Assembly (NCBI GenBank): GCA_024362935.1
Contig: JANCRA010000005.1
Coordinates: 25,504,235-25,568,234 of the forward strand
Source of the DNA: Setophaga petechia
Taxonomy: Eukaryota > Chordata > Aves > Passeriformes > Parulidae
Length of the DNA stretch: 64,000 nucleotides
Direction of reading: 5' to 3'
The notes beneath the pieces were generated by a model. It made no database searches. It saw nothing but the letters and a program-made list of their open reading frames with translations, and was not told where the DNA came from. The translations under genes and the position numbers were made by a program. The first letter of the stretch is position 1. Each line of letters starts with the position of its first letter. Positions 25,601 to 37,600 of the stretch are shown piece by piece.

Positions 25601-28600
25601 ATTATATCCTCAAAACTACATAAAAGATTTTCACAACAGACTTTATACTAACTGGGCATGTTTGTCAAGTTTTACCCTTTTAAGAAAAATAATAGCAAAC
25701 AAGCTCTTAAGTTCATAAACTTGCTAGTGGTCAAGAAAGACTTCATAAGAATACTGGGGTTAAAATTCCTGATCATCCCAATACACAAATAAATACAATG
25801 ATGGCTTTGTACTTACCATTTTTTTGGCATGTTCTTCGCACAGAGGTGTCTGATGTGTAATGTCAAAAACTGGCACAGAGCACTGCTGACCATCTGCAAA
25901 CTTGGCTGTGCAACTCGAGAAGAGCTGCTGAGAACGGTTCAATAAGATATCTGTGCATTTCTGCATCAGGAATAACACAAGACAGTGGTGGAGGAACGCC
26001 CTTTGATTTATCAATCTGATAAAGATCAGAGCCTTCAACTCTATCTGTCCATAGATACTATTTTTAATGAGTGCCTTAAATTTGCTATTCAAGTTCAAAG
26101 CTAGGTAAGGCTCAAACCCAACTTTTAAAGTGAAAAACTGCATTCATGCAGAATCTCTAATGATTTTATTATATACCGAGATAGTTTTATAAAAGCAGCT
26201 ATTTCACTAATGAGTTCTTAGCAAAAGGAAGCCTTTTCCTGGAGCCTTAATCAATAGATCAATAGTAGCAGTTGGAACAGTGTAGTCAACAGGACTATTT
26301 CCTTACAGACTAATGACAATCCATACTGAAACATTAAAGAAAGAGCATTTCTTAATTCAATCTTTTAAGGTACATTCTTGGCATTTATCTTTAGAGCACA
26401 GACAAAGAAGTTTCAAGATCCTTCCTGCTCCTCTGAAAAAAAAGATGTGCAAGCAGACAGAAAGGTCAAGTAAATCCAAACGTAAGCTTGCTGAGATTTC
26501 CTTCAGAAAATCCGTAGTAAGAGTAAAAATATTTCCAGACTTATAGCAAATCAAACAGATATTTCATTGTGTCTTTTTTCAAACAGCACTAGAAGCACTC
26601 CTTCCATCTTGAACAGTTCTCAGACCTAACATCACTATGTATGTTTATAAAATGTTAAAACAAAGAAAAAGGACAAAGAAAATGAAAAACCTGCAGAACA
26701 ATCCAGACAGCAGACTTGGATGGATGGGTCAGAACCAAGAACCTGTTCATTTTAGAGAAGAAAATGCAGAGAGAAAAAATGGGCATACATGCAAAATCAC
26801 TAGTCTTGACTATCCTGCTCTACACACACCAACAAGCACGACCACTTAAAATTAAAAACTATCCAAACAAAAAAATCCCATCAGAACCAAATACAGTTGT
26901 ATGCCATGGTGCTCTCTCATAGAGGTTTAGAACTGCTCTACAAACTGCTTTTAAGCAGCCTGCAAAAAATCAAACAATAAAAACAAGGTATCTGCAAAAC
27001 AAAAAGACTGGAAAGGTGCTGCAGTCTGACAGTGGCTGAGTACATCAGCACTAGTCACTTTTAATACCAAAACCAAAAGTTCCAACAATAGGAGTCACCC
27101 CAACAAAAGCACCAACAATTCTTCAGCTAAAAACAAAAAAAAAAGTCTCCATAATTTTTAAGTATTACAAGTCATAAGTTTGCCTTTTTATAATCAATCT
27201 TCAGAACCAAAACTCACATCTATTGTGCTCTCTTCTTTCTGAGATCTTCAGCCATTGACTTTCAACATTCTTTCCAGGCTTTGTTTGAAATTCCAGGCAC
27301 AGGGAACCCTTCCTCATCTGGACTAAGAGGTTCTGTGACTCCTTCTATTCTGCTTCTTTAAACAACGCAAAGTATGATTTCCATATTTCTAGTCAGTTTA
27401 ACCCCTCTTTTTATACTATGTATAAAAACCTTTTTCCATGAAACTGGCACAGGAAGGTTGTCTATTGGAACCTACTAAGAGCTGTATGAAAGCCAGGAGG
27501 CTGAAAAGCACATGGTTTGTACCAAATCATTGTGAAGGATGATCATTTTGTAAAAGGTTTCTTGCCCACATTAAATACAGCTCACAAAGTAAAATGATGT
27601 TCCTATTACAAATACCAGTAGTAGACTATTTATCCTCAGTGTCTACACACCTAAATCACACAGACAAATTAAAAGCAAAGGAGTTGCTTTTGTTAGTATG
27701 ATGATATACTAACAAATAGATATTTCTTTGTGAAAATTTAGTTATCATGCATAAATCTAACAAACAAACAAAAAAATCTCCTAAAAGAGAACAGCCTCCA
27801 TGCCTGAATGCCACTCCCAAACAGAGTTAAGAGGATACGCTGAAAACAGTGCCTGGTGAATGGAAGGGCCTTGTTAGTGCACTGCTCTCCCTTCGAAGTC
27901 CCACTGCAGGTTGTTGGTTCTGCATCTCTCTGCCTTGCTTGGCTTGTGCTGAAAAGAAAGCATAAAAGAGTTTACAGACAAACCCCCAGTCTTGTGGTTA
28001 CTTAACACAATTATTATACTGAATGTAGCACAGTAGGATGAAAAATTGTAACACACGTGTGTGTGTCATGATCCAGATGGGTGCACACTACTACCAAGCT
28101 CTACACAGGGACACAGAATAGATGTCAATGACAGGTGAAGGTGTGACTGTAGTAACAGGATTATTTCTTATTTCACAGGGCCTTAATTGTAATGAGAGGT
28201 GCTTTGTGCTACTACCATGTAAATATTACAACACCTTGCAACAGAAAGGGCAGCAATAGGTGAGTGTCAACACAGGTGACCCTCAAAATGAGGTCAGTCT
28301 TTAGAATTCAATGTACTGGGTATGCCTAGATGAGAATCAAGTGCACTTCCAAGCCTGTTCATAAATCCAAACATGCCGAGCATCCCCAGAGCTTACATGC
28401 AAGCATGTGCTCAGACAAACTGAGACTGAGCTCTGGAGTGGCAGAGCCTGAGCGTGCTCAACATGGATAAAAGCTCTCCTTCATCAACGTGCTACAGCCC
28501 AATCCACCAGCAGGTGCCCGGGGCTCCCCCAGCACAGCCTGTGTGCTCTGAGCCTGAGCTGCAAGCAGGCGCCAGGCAGCGGTGAGGACGGGCACTGAAG

Positions 28601-31600
28601 CGTTACACAGCTCGCTCGGGGTGGCCTGCTCTCCAGGCACGTGTCACCTTCATGGAGGTAAAGCTGGCGACTCCAGGGCTCACTTGCACCTCTGTACACG
28701 TTGTTTTCTAGGTTGACAAAAAGTTGTCTGTAGCCTGACTGTTTTCCTTCAGCCATTTCTGTCATCAACTGCACTTTGACTGAGCCAAGTTTTAGTTAGT
28801 GGTATTACTCCTGTGAAAAATTTTCTATCTGAAAAGACTCGGTGGTTACTTAAATTGACCAGAGCAGTGATGACAGGCATACCTGGCTTTGCTGGTCTAC
28901 CCAAAACAATGTAAACTTTTTTGCTCAACAAAAGGCAAAAAATAATAGGGAAAAAAACCCAGCAAGAGCTTGTCAGTTCTGGCCAACTTTTGCTGTAGTG
29001 TTTAAGTTTGGAGAAATTTATACACAACTTCGTAAACCAGTAATGGACTTCTACGTTACACCTCAGAATCAGTCCATCTCCCCAACAATGAACATTTCAA
29101 TTGTCATGAACACATCCCACAAAACCAGGAACAAAAGCATCCCCATTAAACACAATACACTCTCAATACCTAGCTCCAATCTGCATCTCATACTATACAC
29201 TGCACCCTACAGTCACACATCCTGTAAAGCAAAACCCCAACAGCAAAAGGATGCTTCTGATACCCCAAATGTAACACCAGGGCTCAGACTTAAGTCTGTT
29301 CCTGCACGAATATGAATCAACCAACCCTCCATATGCTGAAAGCTAGAGGGATGTTGACATTAACTAGAAAGAATTCCCACAGAAGATAACCTTCAAAGTT
29401 GTTAGAAGTTATGTATTTTGTTGCCAAGTTTTATTTAATGTTAGATTGAGTTAAATCTAACAAAAAGTACGAGCTTAAATTTGGTTTGCTGGGAGGATAA
29501 TTAAGAGGAGGTACAGATTTTCAAAAAAAGCTGTCTGAAAAACAAAATCTGAATTGGAGCAGTGAACTATAGACCAGACTGCACACCTTCTACTGGCACA
29601 GTAAAGGACCAGATATTTGGGTCCAGAAACTGCTGAACAAACCATCCACATTCTACAACATAAATCTGGAGAAGGCCTGTCTTCATGGAAAACTGTATGC
29701 CACGTTTCTTTTACTCCACTGACGGCATTTATGTGTCATGTTTTCCTGCCTTGTTGTTGACTCCCGGTTTCAGAGCTCATCATTTCAGCTGTGGGATGCT
29801 CAGCCCGTGTCCCCCTGCCCAGCCCCAGGCCCATGCAGTGGCAGGGCAGGTCTAACCTGGTGCAAGCGCACGCAGCCCTCCGGAGCTCGTGCAGGAGCTG
29901 CCCCGCGCGCTCGGGCTCCCGGCTGGCCGCCTGCAGCAGCGCTTTCCGCAGCGTGTGCCGGCATTTCTTCTGCCGCGATTCTGCCCGCTCCAGGCGGCAC
30001 AGGTGCTTGTATTTCTGCTGAAAGTAAGTGCAAAGTCTGGTCACCCTGGAACTCCTGTCATCTGCATTGTCATCATCGGACCTGAAGAAGGGAAAATAAA
30101 AACAAATATGCTTTAAGATACTACTTTTTTTTCCCCGCTAAGCTAATTTGTCATTCTAATAGAGTTGTTAAATTGGCATCCATCTTCTAGCCACACAAAC
30201 ACCCAAATGCTGAAATCAGGCAGTGTTACTTGAGAAATAGCAAGAGCAGGATCCCTTTTAAATTCTAAAGGTATTTGCCCTTCTTAGTATGTTATTATTA
30301 GAGATTACATCAATTTATCATCAAGTCTGACACATTTAAATGTCTAGAGCCTGCTGTTCAAAAAGAAATCTATACTGTTAACCTTTATTTACTGTAGATG
30401 TCACAGCAAATGAGACCAATCTTAAATCAAATTGCAATTAATGGAGAAGACAAGGGTGGGGAATTGTATAGTGGAAATTCATTGAGGAATGATCATGCTG
30501 GAGAAGATGGTCAAATTCTAACAAGTACCTAAGCTTCTGACTTCTTCCAATTCCTTTTACTCTTCCAGGTGGAAGAGTTTTTATTCCTTTTTAAACCAAA
30601 ACACACACTATTAACAGCTAACAGCTGATACTGATTTCCCCTTGCTGCAGAGTTGCAGTTGAGTTACGGTACAATAATAGAGAAGAAATTCATATTTAAC
30701 TCAAAGATACTGAGGGAAAGATCAAACCAGGGCTAAGCAATGACCGGAAGAAGGACTAATCCAACTCTCTGTTGGCTTAAGAAAGCCCTTCTCCATTTGT
30801 CTTGGCTCTCTGAATGTCCAGGCACATATAAAAACAAGACCATCAAACCATGTCAACACATTCAGTTAAATGAAGTAAAAGTCAGTTAAATGAAACAGAA
30901 AATCATCACTGGAACTTGTTAAAACAAGGTCCATGAAGCTACCCAGAAGTTCTCCACAACAAGCACTAGTTTTCAGAATGAGGTTTTTTTTTCATGGAGC
31001 AACAAAATGCATGTGCTGAATCTAAGCAGACTCTGTTTTTCCTCTAATTTTAAAAAATTCTAATTTAAAAAAATTTCTCTAATTTTTTTCCCATAGAACA
31101 GAGAAACTTTTTGCTAACTTTCCTATCCGTAACACACAAAAGAAAAAAAGGGCAGGGGAGAGAAGAGAAATGCAAACAAATGAAGCAAATCAAAAGCTGG
31201 CAATGTTCAGAGCCCATGGGACTGCATGAGCTGACACCCAAACCTGCACACAGCAAAGGAGGCCACCACTGAGACACAAGAGATGTGAAATACCAATCAT
31301 GATATTTACTAAATAAAGTAAGATCCAGAAATGCAGACAACAGATCTGTCCCTGAAAGGCAGTATGGTGAAGACCTACTTTCTTTTCTGCAAACTCTCAC
31401 TCTATTTACACACAGGCCAAATGGAAGAGACTGCAGCCATCTCCACTGAGGCCTTCCACAAAAATCTTTGACACAAATGCATGTTTTTGTGAAGATTCAT
31501 GTAAAGTTAACCATACTATGTATTTTGTCTCTTAAAACAATTTACAGCTTATTTTCTAGAAGCATAAATTACAAGTACTTAACCTCTGCAATTACATGCT

Positions 31601-34600
31601 TAGCAGCAAATACAATCTATGTTAAAAATATTTAACATATGCAATGCTTAGAATATTTTTACATTGAAAATTAAAATAAAATACACTTTTAAGATCTCTT
31701 AGGAAAGAATGCTTACTGGGGAAAACTAACTGTTTAGAAAAAATTGACTGTGGGCTATTTAATATAGATTTTCCTTTTCCAATGTGTTACTAAAGGAGGA
31801 AAACATAGATACCATATATATTTATTGGTAGGTTTAATATCTTAGATATTTCATTACTGCTCTGGGCCAAGACTTTTAAACAAAGTTACTGATTTAATTT
31901 TAAATATGGTTAAAAATTAAGAATACCAGAAGTATTCCTTAGGGGAAAGAAGTCACTTGCATGTGAAAGAGTGTGTTTTAATATACATTTCTCTATATTT
32001 GAGACTTTTTACTTCTCTCACATTGAAAGAGTCAGAAAAAATGACATTGTATGCTAAAATATATTTGATCCTCAGTTTATGAGATCTTTTTAAAAAATAG
32101 ATGAAGACATATATCAAAGATATAGAAAGAAATCATGCCTGCAGTGGGCAAAGGCTTATTTTAAGTCAAAATTTCTAAAAGTCAGTTTCTAAAAGCCTGT
32201 CCAGAACTTTGTTCCTAGGCCAGTAAGATTAGCCAAAATATTTATATGTTCAAAGAAACCTAAAAATATCAAAATAAAACCTTTTTTCTTCAGTAGGTGT
32301 GAAAATGAAAGATACTTTTATGGTTGTTCTTTCATAAACAAGTTTGCCAAATTCTATTTAGTTTATTCTCCTAAGCTGCATATAGAACTTCTGAAGTTCA
32401 ACTTTACATGTGGCATTTCATTTTTACAAAGAATTCTGAAAGTGCACACAAGCCATTTGATAATCCAAAATGCTTTCTCCCAACCCTTCCCTTTCAGACT
32501 GTCATGTGGAAACATCAGGGGGGATTATTGCTGAGTGTTCCTGAAGAAAACAAAGACAGCACGAAGCAGCAGAAAGGAAGAGCAAAAGGGTGAGCAGCCA
32601 GGCACCACCAGGGAATGAGGAGAACACGCTCTCTATTCTGAGACAGCCCAGCAGCTACACTTCAAATCCCTCCTTACAGAGTGTTTTGAAGAATCTTCCC
32701 TTCTTTCTTTTAGTTCTTCTACTTATTGGGAGTTATTAAATCCAACTTTTGACAACACAGTGTTGATATTTAATCCTTTGAGGGAGGTGGTATGAGGAGG
32801 GACTCATACTCCTTTTTCAAACTTGCTACTTGAAACGTTTGCTTTATCTATATTTCAGAGTATGAAGTGAAAAAATACTTTGTTATAAAGTTATTTGTTT
32901 TCCAGCACTTTCTAAGATACCAGACTCAGTAATCAAATAATCTAGGGGGAAGCTTCAGTAATCTGCAGCAGGGAACAGCCCCTGCTTGCTCTCCAAATTG
33001 CTGCTCCCACAAGGGAATCCTCCCACCCCAGCAACCTTCTCTGCCAGCATCCAGCCTGCACCGTGCCCACTGCCAACTCCTGCGCTATTGAAACTCAAAC
33101 ATTTGTGCCTGCCTCGAAGCACTGTGTCCCAAACTCCTGGGACCATAGGAACACAATTTTTCAAAATTAAAACACAGAATAATAAAAGCAAACATTCGGC
33201 CTGTGTTTCCACAGATGATTGCAACAGTATGAATTTTACAGATTAAAAGGCCAGAAGGCAACTGAACCAAAAACTGTACTATTGTTGTCATGGTTTAACC
33301 TCATCCAGGAACTAAGCACCACAGTGCTGCATGCTCCCTCTCCCTGCATGCTCACTCTCCCTGCTTCCACCAGTAGGATGGGGAGGGGAATCAGAAAAAA
33401 AACACCTTGTGGGTTGAGCTAAGAATAGCTTACTAATGAAAACAAAGTAAAATAGACTACTACTATTTATTGTAATAAAAAAAAAAAAAACCCGAAGAAA
33501 ACCAAGTGCCTTATACAGTTGCTCAGCACCTACTGACTGATATTCAAGCAGCAATTGGCTCCCCACACTTTATGTCCTGGCCATGATGTTCCAGGCTGTG
33601 GAGTATCCCCTTGGCCAGCTAGGGTCAGCTGTCCCAGTTGTGCTCCCTCATGGCTTCTGGTGCACCCCCTCTCTGGCAGAGCCCAGGGAAATTAAGTGTC
33701 CTTGACTCAGGGCTAGCGCTACTTAGCACCAGCCAAACCATCAGAGCGTTATCAACGCTGCTCTCCTACCCAACCCAAAACACAGCACTGTGCCAGCTGC
33801 TAAGGAGAAAATGAGCACTATCCCAGCCAAAACCAGGACACTGTTAAGGCATTAATTTTAAACAAAGGTGGTGAATTTTTGAGAGTTTAAAAGCAGCTAC
33901 AGTATCACACAAGAAGTTCAACAGAGGTTTCTCCCACAATCACACAAGCAGAAATGCTGAGAAGCAGCTGCACAGTGAAGCAGAAATTAACTGCTCACTT
34001 TCTTTCAATAGTCTATTCTGAAAAGCATTCCTCTCACTGTCTTCCATGCAGTCAAAAGGAAAAAGACAGAATGCAGTCAGCTGGTGGGGACCACAAGCTC
34101 AGACACAAACAAACAGAAAAAAGAGCTTTAATTTTACTATGAAAACCAGCAAGTAAATCCCCTAAGTTTAGGTTTTTGGTTTAGATTTCAAAACAAAAAA
34201 ATTTGGGGTAATAATCTCCATTATTACCCAAAACTTTTCTGGTAAAATAAATTTCTGGTAAAAAATTCTGGTAAAATAAGTCCCCAGAATTCAGAGCTGT
34301 AAAAAGTCACTGGCTGACTTTAGGAGGCACCAGTCTGTACCACCAGCAAGACAGAGTCATTTTGACAAATCAAATCTCCCCAGAAACAGCCTGAACTAAT
34401 TCATCTTCAGCAGCAGGCAGACCACACTCCAGAAGTGTCAAAGTGAAACATTTCAGGTAATAAAAACCACTAGAGAAGTTTGCAGAATAGGAACTCATGT
34501 TTTAGAAGGCTGACATCAAGTGACTGCTTATCCATGGTCAAAATTAGTAAGGTTGTTGAAGAGCTAACACTGAGCAGGCTGATGGAAGTACAAAAGCAGC

Positions 34601-37600
34601 CAGTTGTGTTCAAAAATTTATCCATCATGGATAGTTAAGACAGCATTTAACTGAGATGCACAGAATGCTAGAATGGAAAAGAAAATGTCAAGACAAGGTA
34701 TTATTTTCTCTCAGTATGTGAAAAGAGTAGGAAGAATCCAAAGGAAGTTAAGACAAATAGAAGACAAAACACACAGAGATGACCTTTATAAGTTCACAAA
34801 AAAATAGCGATCTATGGAAGAATCAAATCAAATGTCAAAGAGAGAAGAGTGTAAGGGAAGTTATTTAATAGATATATCTGCTGTGAAAAATTATGTATGA
34901 TTTAGAAGTCTGAAAGTCTGTCCACAATTTCCCAGAACATTTTATTTAAAAGTTGCTTTTTAAGTTAGAAGTAATGTTTGTGAAGGGTCACTCTAAAACT
35001 GCTGATGCCCTAAAAAATGGCAGTTGTTCATAATAGAAAAAGACTCCTTTGTTTTAAAAAAGTGAAGTCTACAATCTGCTTAATAGCTTTGATTCACTGA
35101 AGGCTCTTAATATTTAGCATCCTGGTGCGCGTCCTGATGAGAGAGATACAGCTTTGTGGTTCACCTTGAGGATAATCTTCGGAGATGGCAGGAAATTCTA
35201 GTAAGTTTCAGAATTTTCAGAATGTAACAACAAAATAAGGTTTCATTAACATCATTATTCTAAGCGTAATAGCTAAAACCTAAAAAAATTGGGGAAAGTT
35301 GTAGAATCAAAAAGTCCAGTTGCACATTGAATGAGAGTCATGTTACAGAAACTATAATCAAATTCTAGTGAGAGCCCAATTTCTTTGTTAATGACAGACA
35401 ACAGTATTACAATATTACACCTGGGATGCTTTGTTTTAACTGTCTACCTTCAAATTTACATTAGTAGACCTATATTATCATACCCTGCTGTAAGTTTAGA
35501 TTTGTGACTTAGCAGTATATAGAGAACATCATAAGCCTTTCTGCACCAGCAGTTAATTCCTGTTCTGTTTATCCTTTTGATCCCATGCTCACAAGTCCCA
35601 TGCTTCCTTCCAATCCTCACAAGTACTGACAGAGGTTTATTCAAAACTTAATTATGAAAAGAAATACCGTGGTCTTTTAAAATCCCCATTAAAACAATAG
35701 CCTGCATAATTATTACAAGAATTAATGAGTAAAATGTAGCAAGTTTACTGACAAAGTTATTAACAACCAGTAGGAAAGACAAGAAACCAACAGCAACCCC
35801 ATTTGATTCTAATTCAGCACCTCCAATCATCAAAGCACACAAGTTCATGAATAAATCCCACTAAACTCAATTAAATTCAGGCAAACAAGCTTAAATCCTT
35901 TCCTGATGCATCTTTCTGATAGCAGACTGCACAAAGGTCTCTAAGTTAGCTGGAAACTGGGACAGAAGGCGACAAGCTGTTCCATAGCTCTTACAAACAA
36001 ATGAGTTCAAACAATTCTTTGTTTCAGCAAAACACTTAAACAAGTGCTTAGGTTCCACTGACTCCACTTGAAGTGAAGCTCACATTTACATGATTTATTC
36101 CATTAAGGCCAGCATGAATACTAAAGAATCATACTCACTCAGGTCTCTCATAGCCGAGGCTTTCTCGGATAGACCATGCAACCTGGTAAGGGGAGGTTTG
36201 CTCTGAATCCTCCAACTCTTCTCCACTGTCTTCAGACCAATCCAGCCCTAAGGGAATTGAAAACATGGAAACTGGATGAAAAGAGCATCCACCTCATATA
36301 AGCCTCTGAGCAACCTTTGGTACAAAAGATAAATGTACAGTATAGTTGCAAGCATAATTATGTTTGATTAAATTATGCAGCATTCTCAATTATGCAGGAA
36401 AAGCTACAGTAACAGCTCCATTACAGTGTGCAAATAGCATGCACTGATGTTTATCATAACTGAATTTTCCTTTTAAAAACCTTATTGGCTTCTTTACCCA
36501 TAAACAGTGCAAGAAAAATCACTAACTATCTTATCCGCAGAGAAGTACTAGTTTTCATAACCAAGTACAAGGTAAGAGAGAAGTTCCTGTCATGAAGAAC
36601 TGTCTACTTGGTAAATTTTAATACTGTATGATCTAAATAGGCCAATTTCATTTCTGTTTATATTCTGACCCCTTTTCTGTGCCAAAACATGGAAGAATAT
36701 GAAAACTGGAAGACACAGCAGCAGGGACAGAGATAGATACACAGCTACCCAGGATGTTCCTCTGCTCAGTCTCTGTAATTGCCTGCCTAATGCACATATT
36801 AGTGGGAAGAAAGAGCTAAAGGGAGACATACAAACACTCCAGCACTTTCACCAAGCAGCATGTTTTCACTTAATGATGATGCACTATGATCAACTTACAG
36901 TGTGCTCCAGCAGCCTCAGTTTGGCCAGAAAGCAGCCAATAAGTTCTCAGGTGGAACATTTTATCTGGAGCTTCATCTTTTGGTTTTTTCCTATTATCTC
37001 TCACACATCCAGTGAAATTCTTGCCACTTTATTGCAGCAGGTGGGATAGAATCCCATTCCCACATTTACAAGCTAGCATTCTTTACTTTTTCATTTTCTT
37101 GTGCGCTCCTTGAAAATTGATAGAGTTAAGGAGCATTTTATTTTTGCTAAAACTAAACTAAACAACTGTATCTGAGATGATGCTGAAGTCAGATGCTTTG
37201 AATCTGGGAAACACATCAGTACTTGGTCAAGCACTTTTAGAGTTAGAGACACACACACATAAGCTTGGAGTAAAATTATCAGGTAACTCTTCATCATATA
37301 GATCCAGCACTTTAACATAAACCACTGATATCAGAAACCCAAATTTTCTGGAACTTCAGCATCCTAAAAAATTTATTTATTATTTTTATATTTTAAGACA
37401 TATATTTGAACTAAATTAAGATACCTTATGACATTTGAAAAAATGCCAGAATTATACTTTCAACTTGAATGTTTCTTTTTCCTGTTGTCTCTTCCATAAA
37501 GAAATGAAAAAACAATTTAATCGCTTCATAAAGATGTCCACAATTGACAACCACATAACAAATTGTTTAAACCCTAAGTTTAAAAACAAAATCAGAAACG

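Larger units (their letters stand above)
30082..36138 (-). other. INO80D: INO80D intron 4
   Basis: A 6057-bp intron with donor CTGA/GTGAGT and acceptor CTTCTTCAG. It holds a sense-oriented ERV LTR (33286-33840), a hairpin and short direct repeats (34202-34280), a GC-rich exon-like block on the plus strand (35118-35200), and remnants of an amniote palindromic repeat (35816-36098). The remainder is plain AT-rich DNA. Confidence 0.85.

Noticed and set aside
27874..28056. A 60-codon minus-strand open frame over exon 5.
   Set aside because: It runs in the wrong frame for INO80D. The joined frame gives the conserved Cys-containing sequence instead.
35118..35200. The block as a C/D-box snoRNA (CTGATGA resembles box C).
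   Set aside because: No box D at a suitable distance and no terminal stem, so it is listed only as an exon-like observation.
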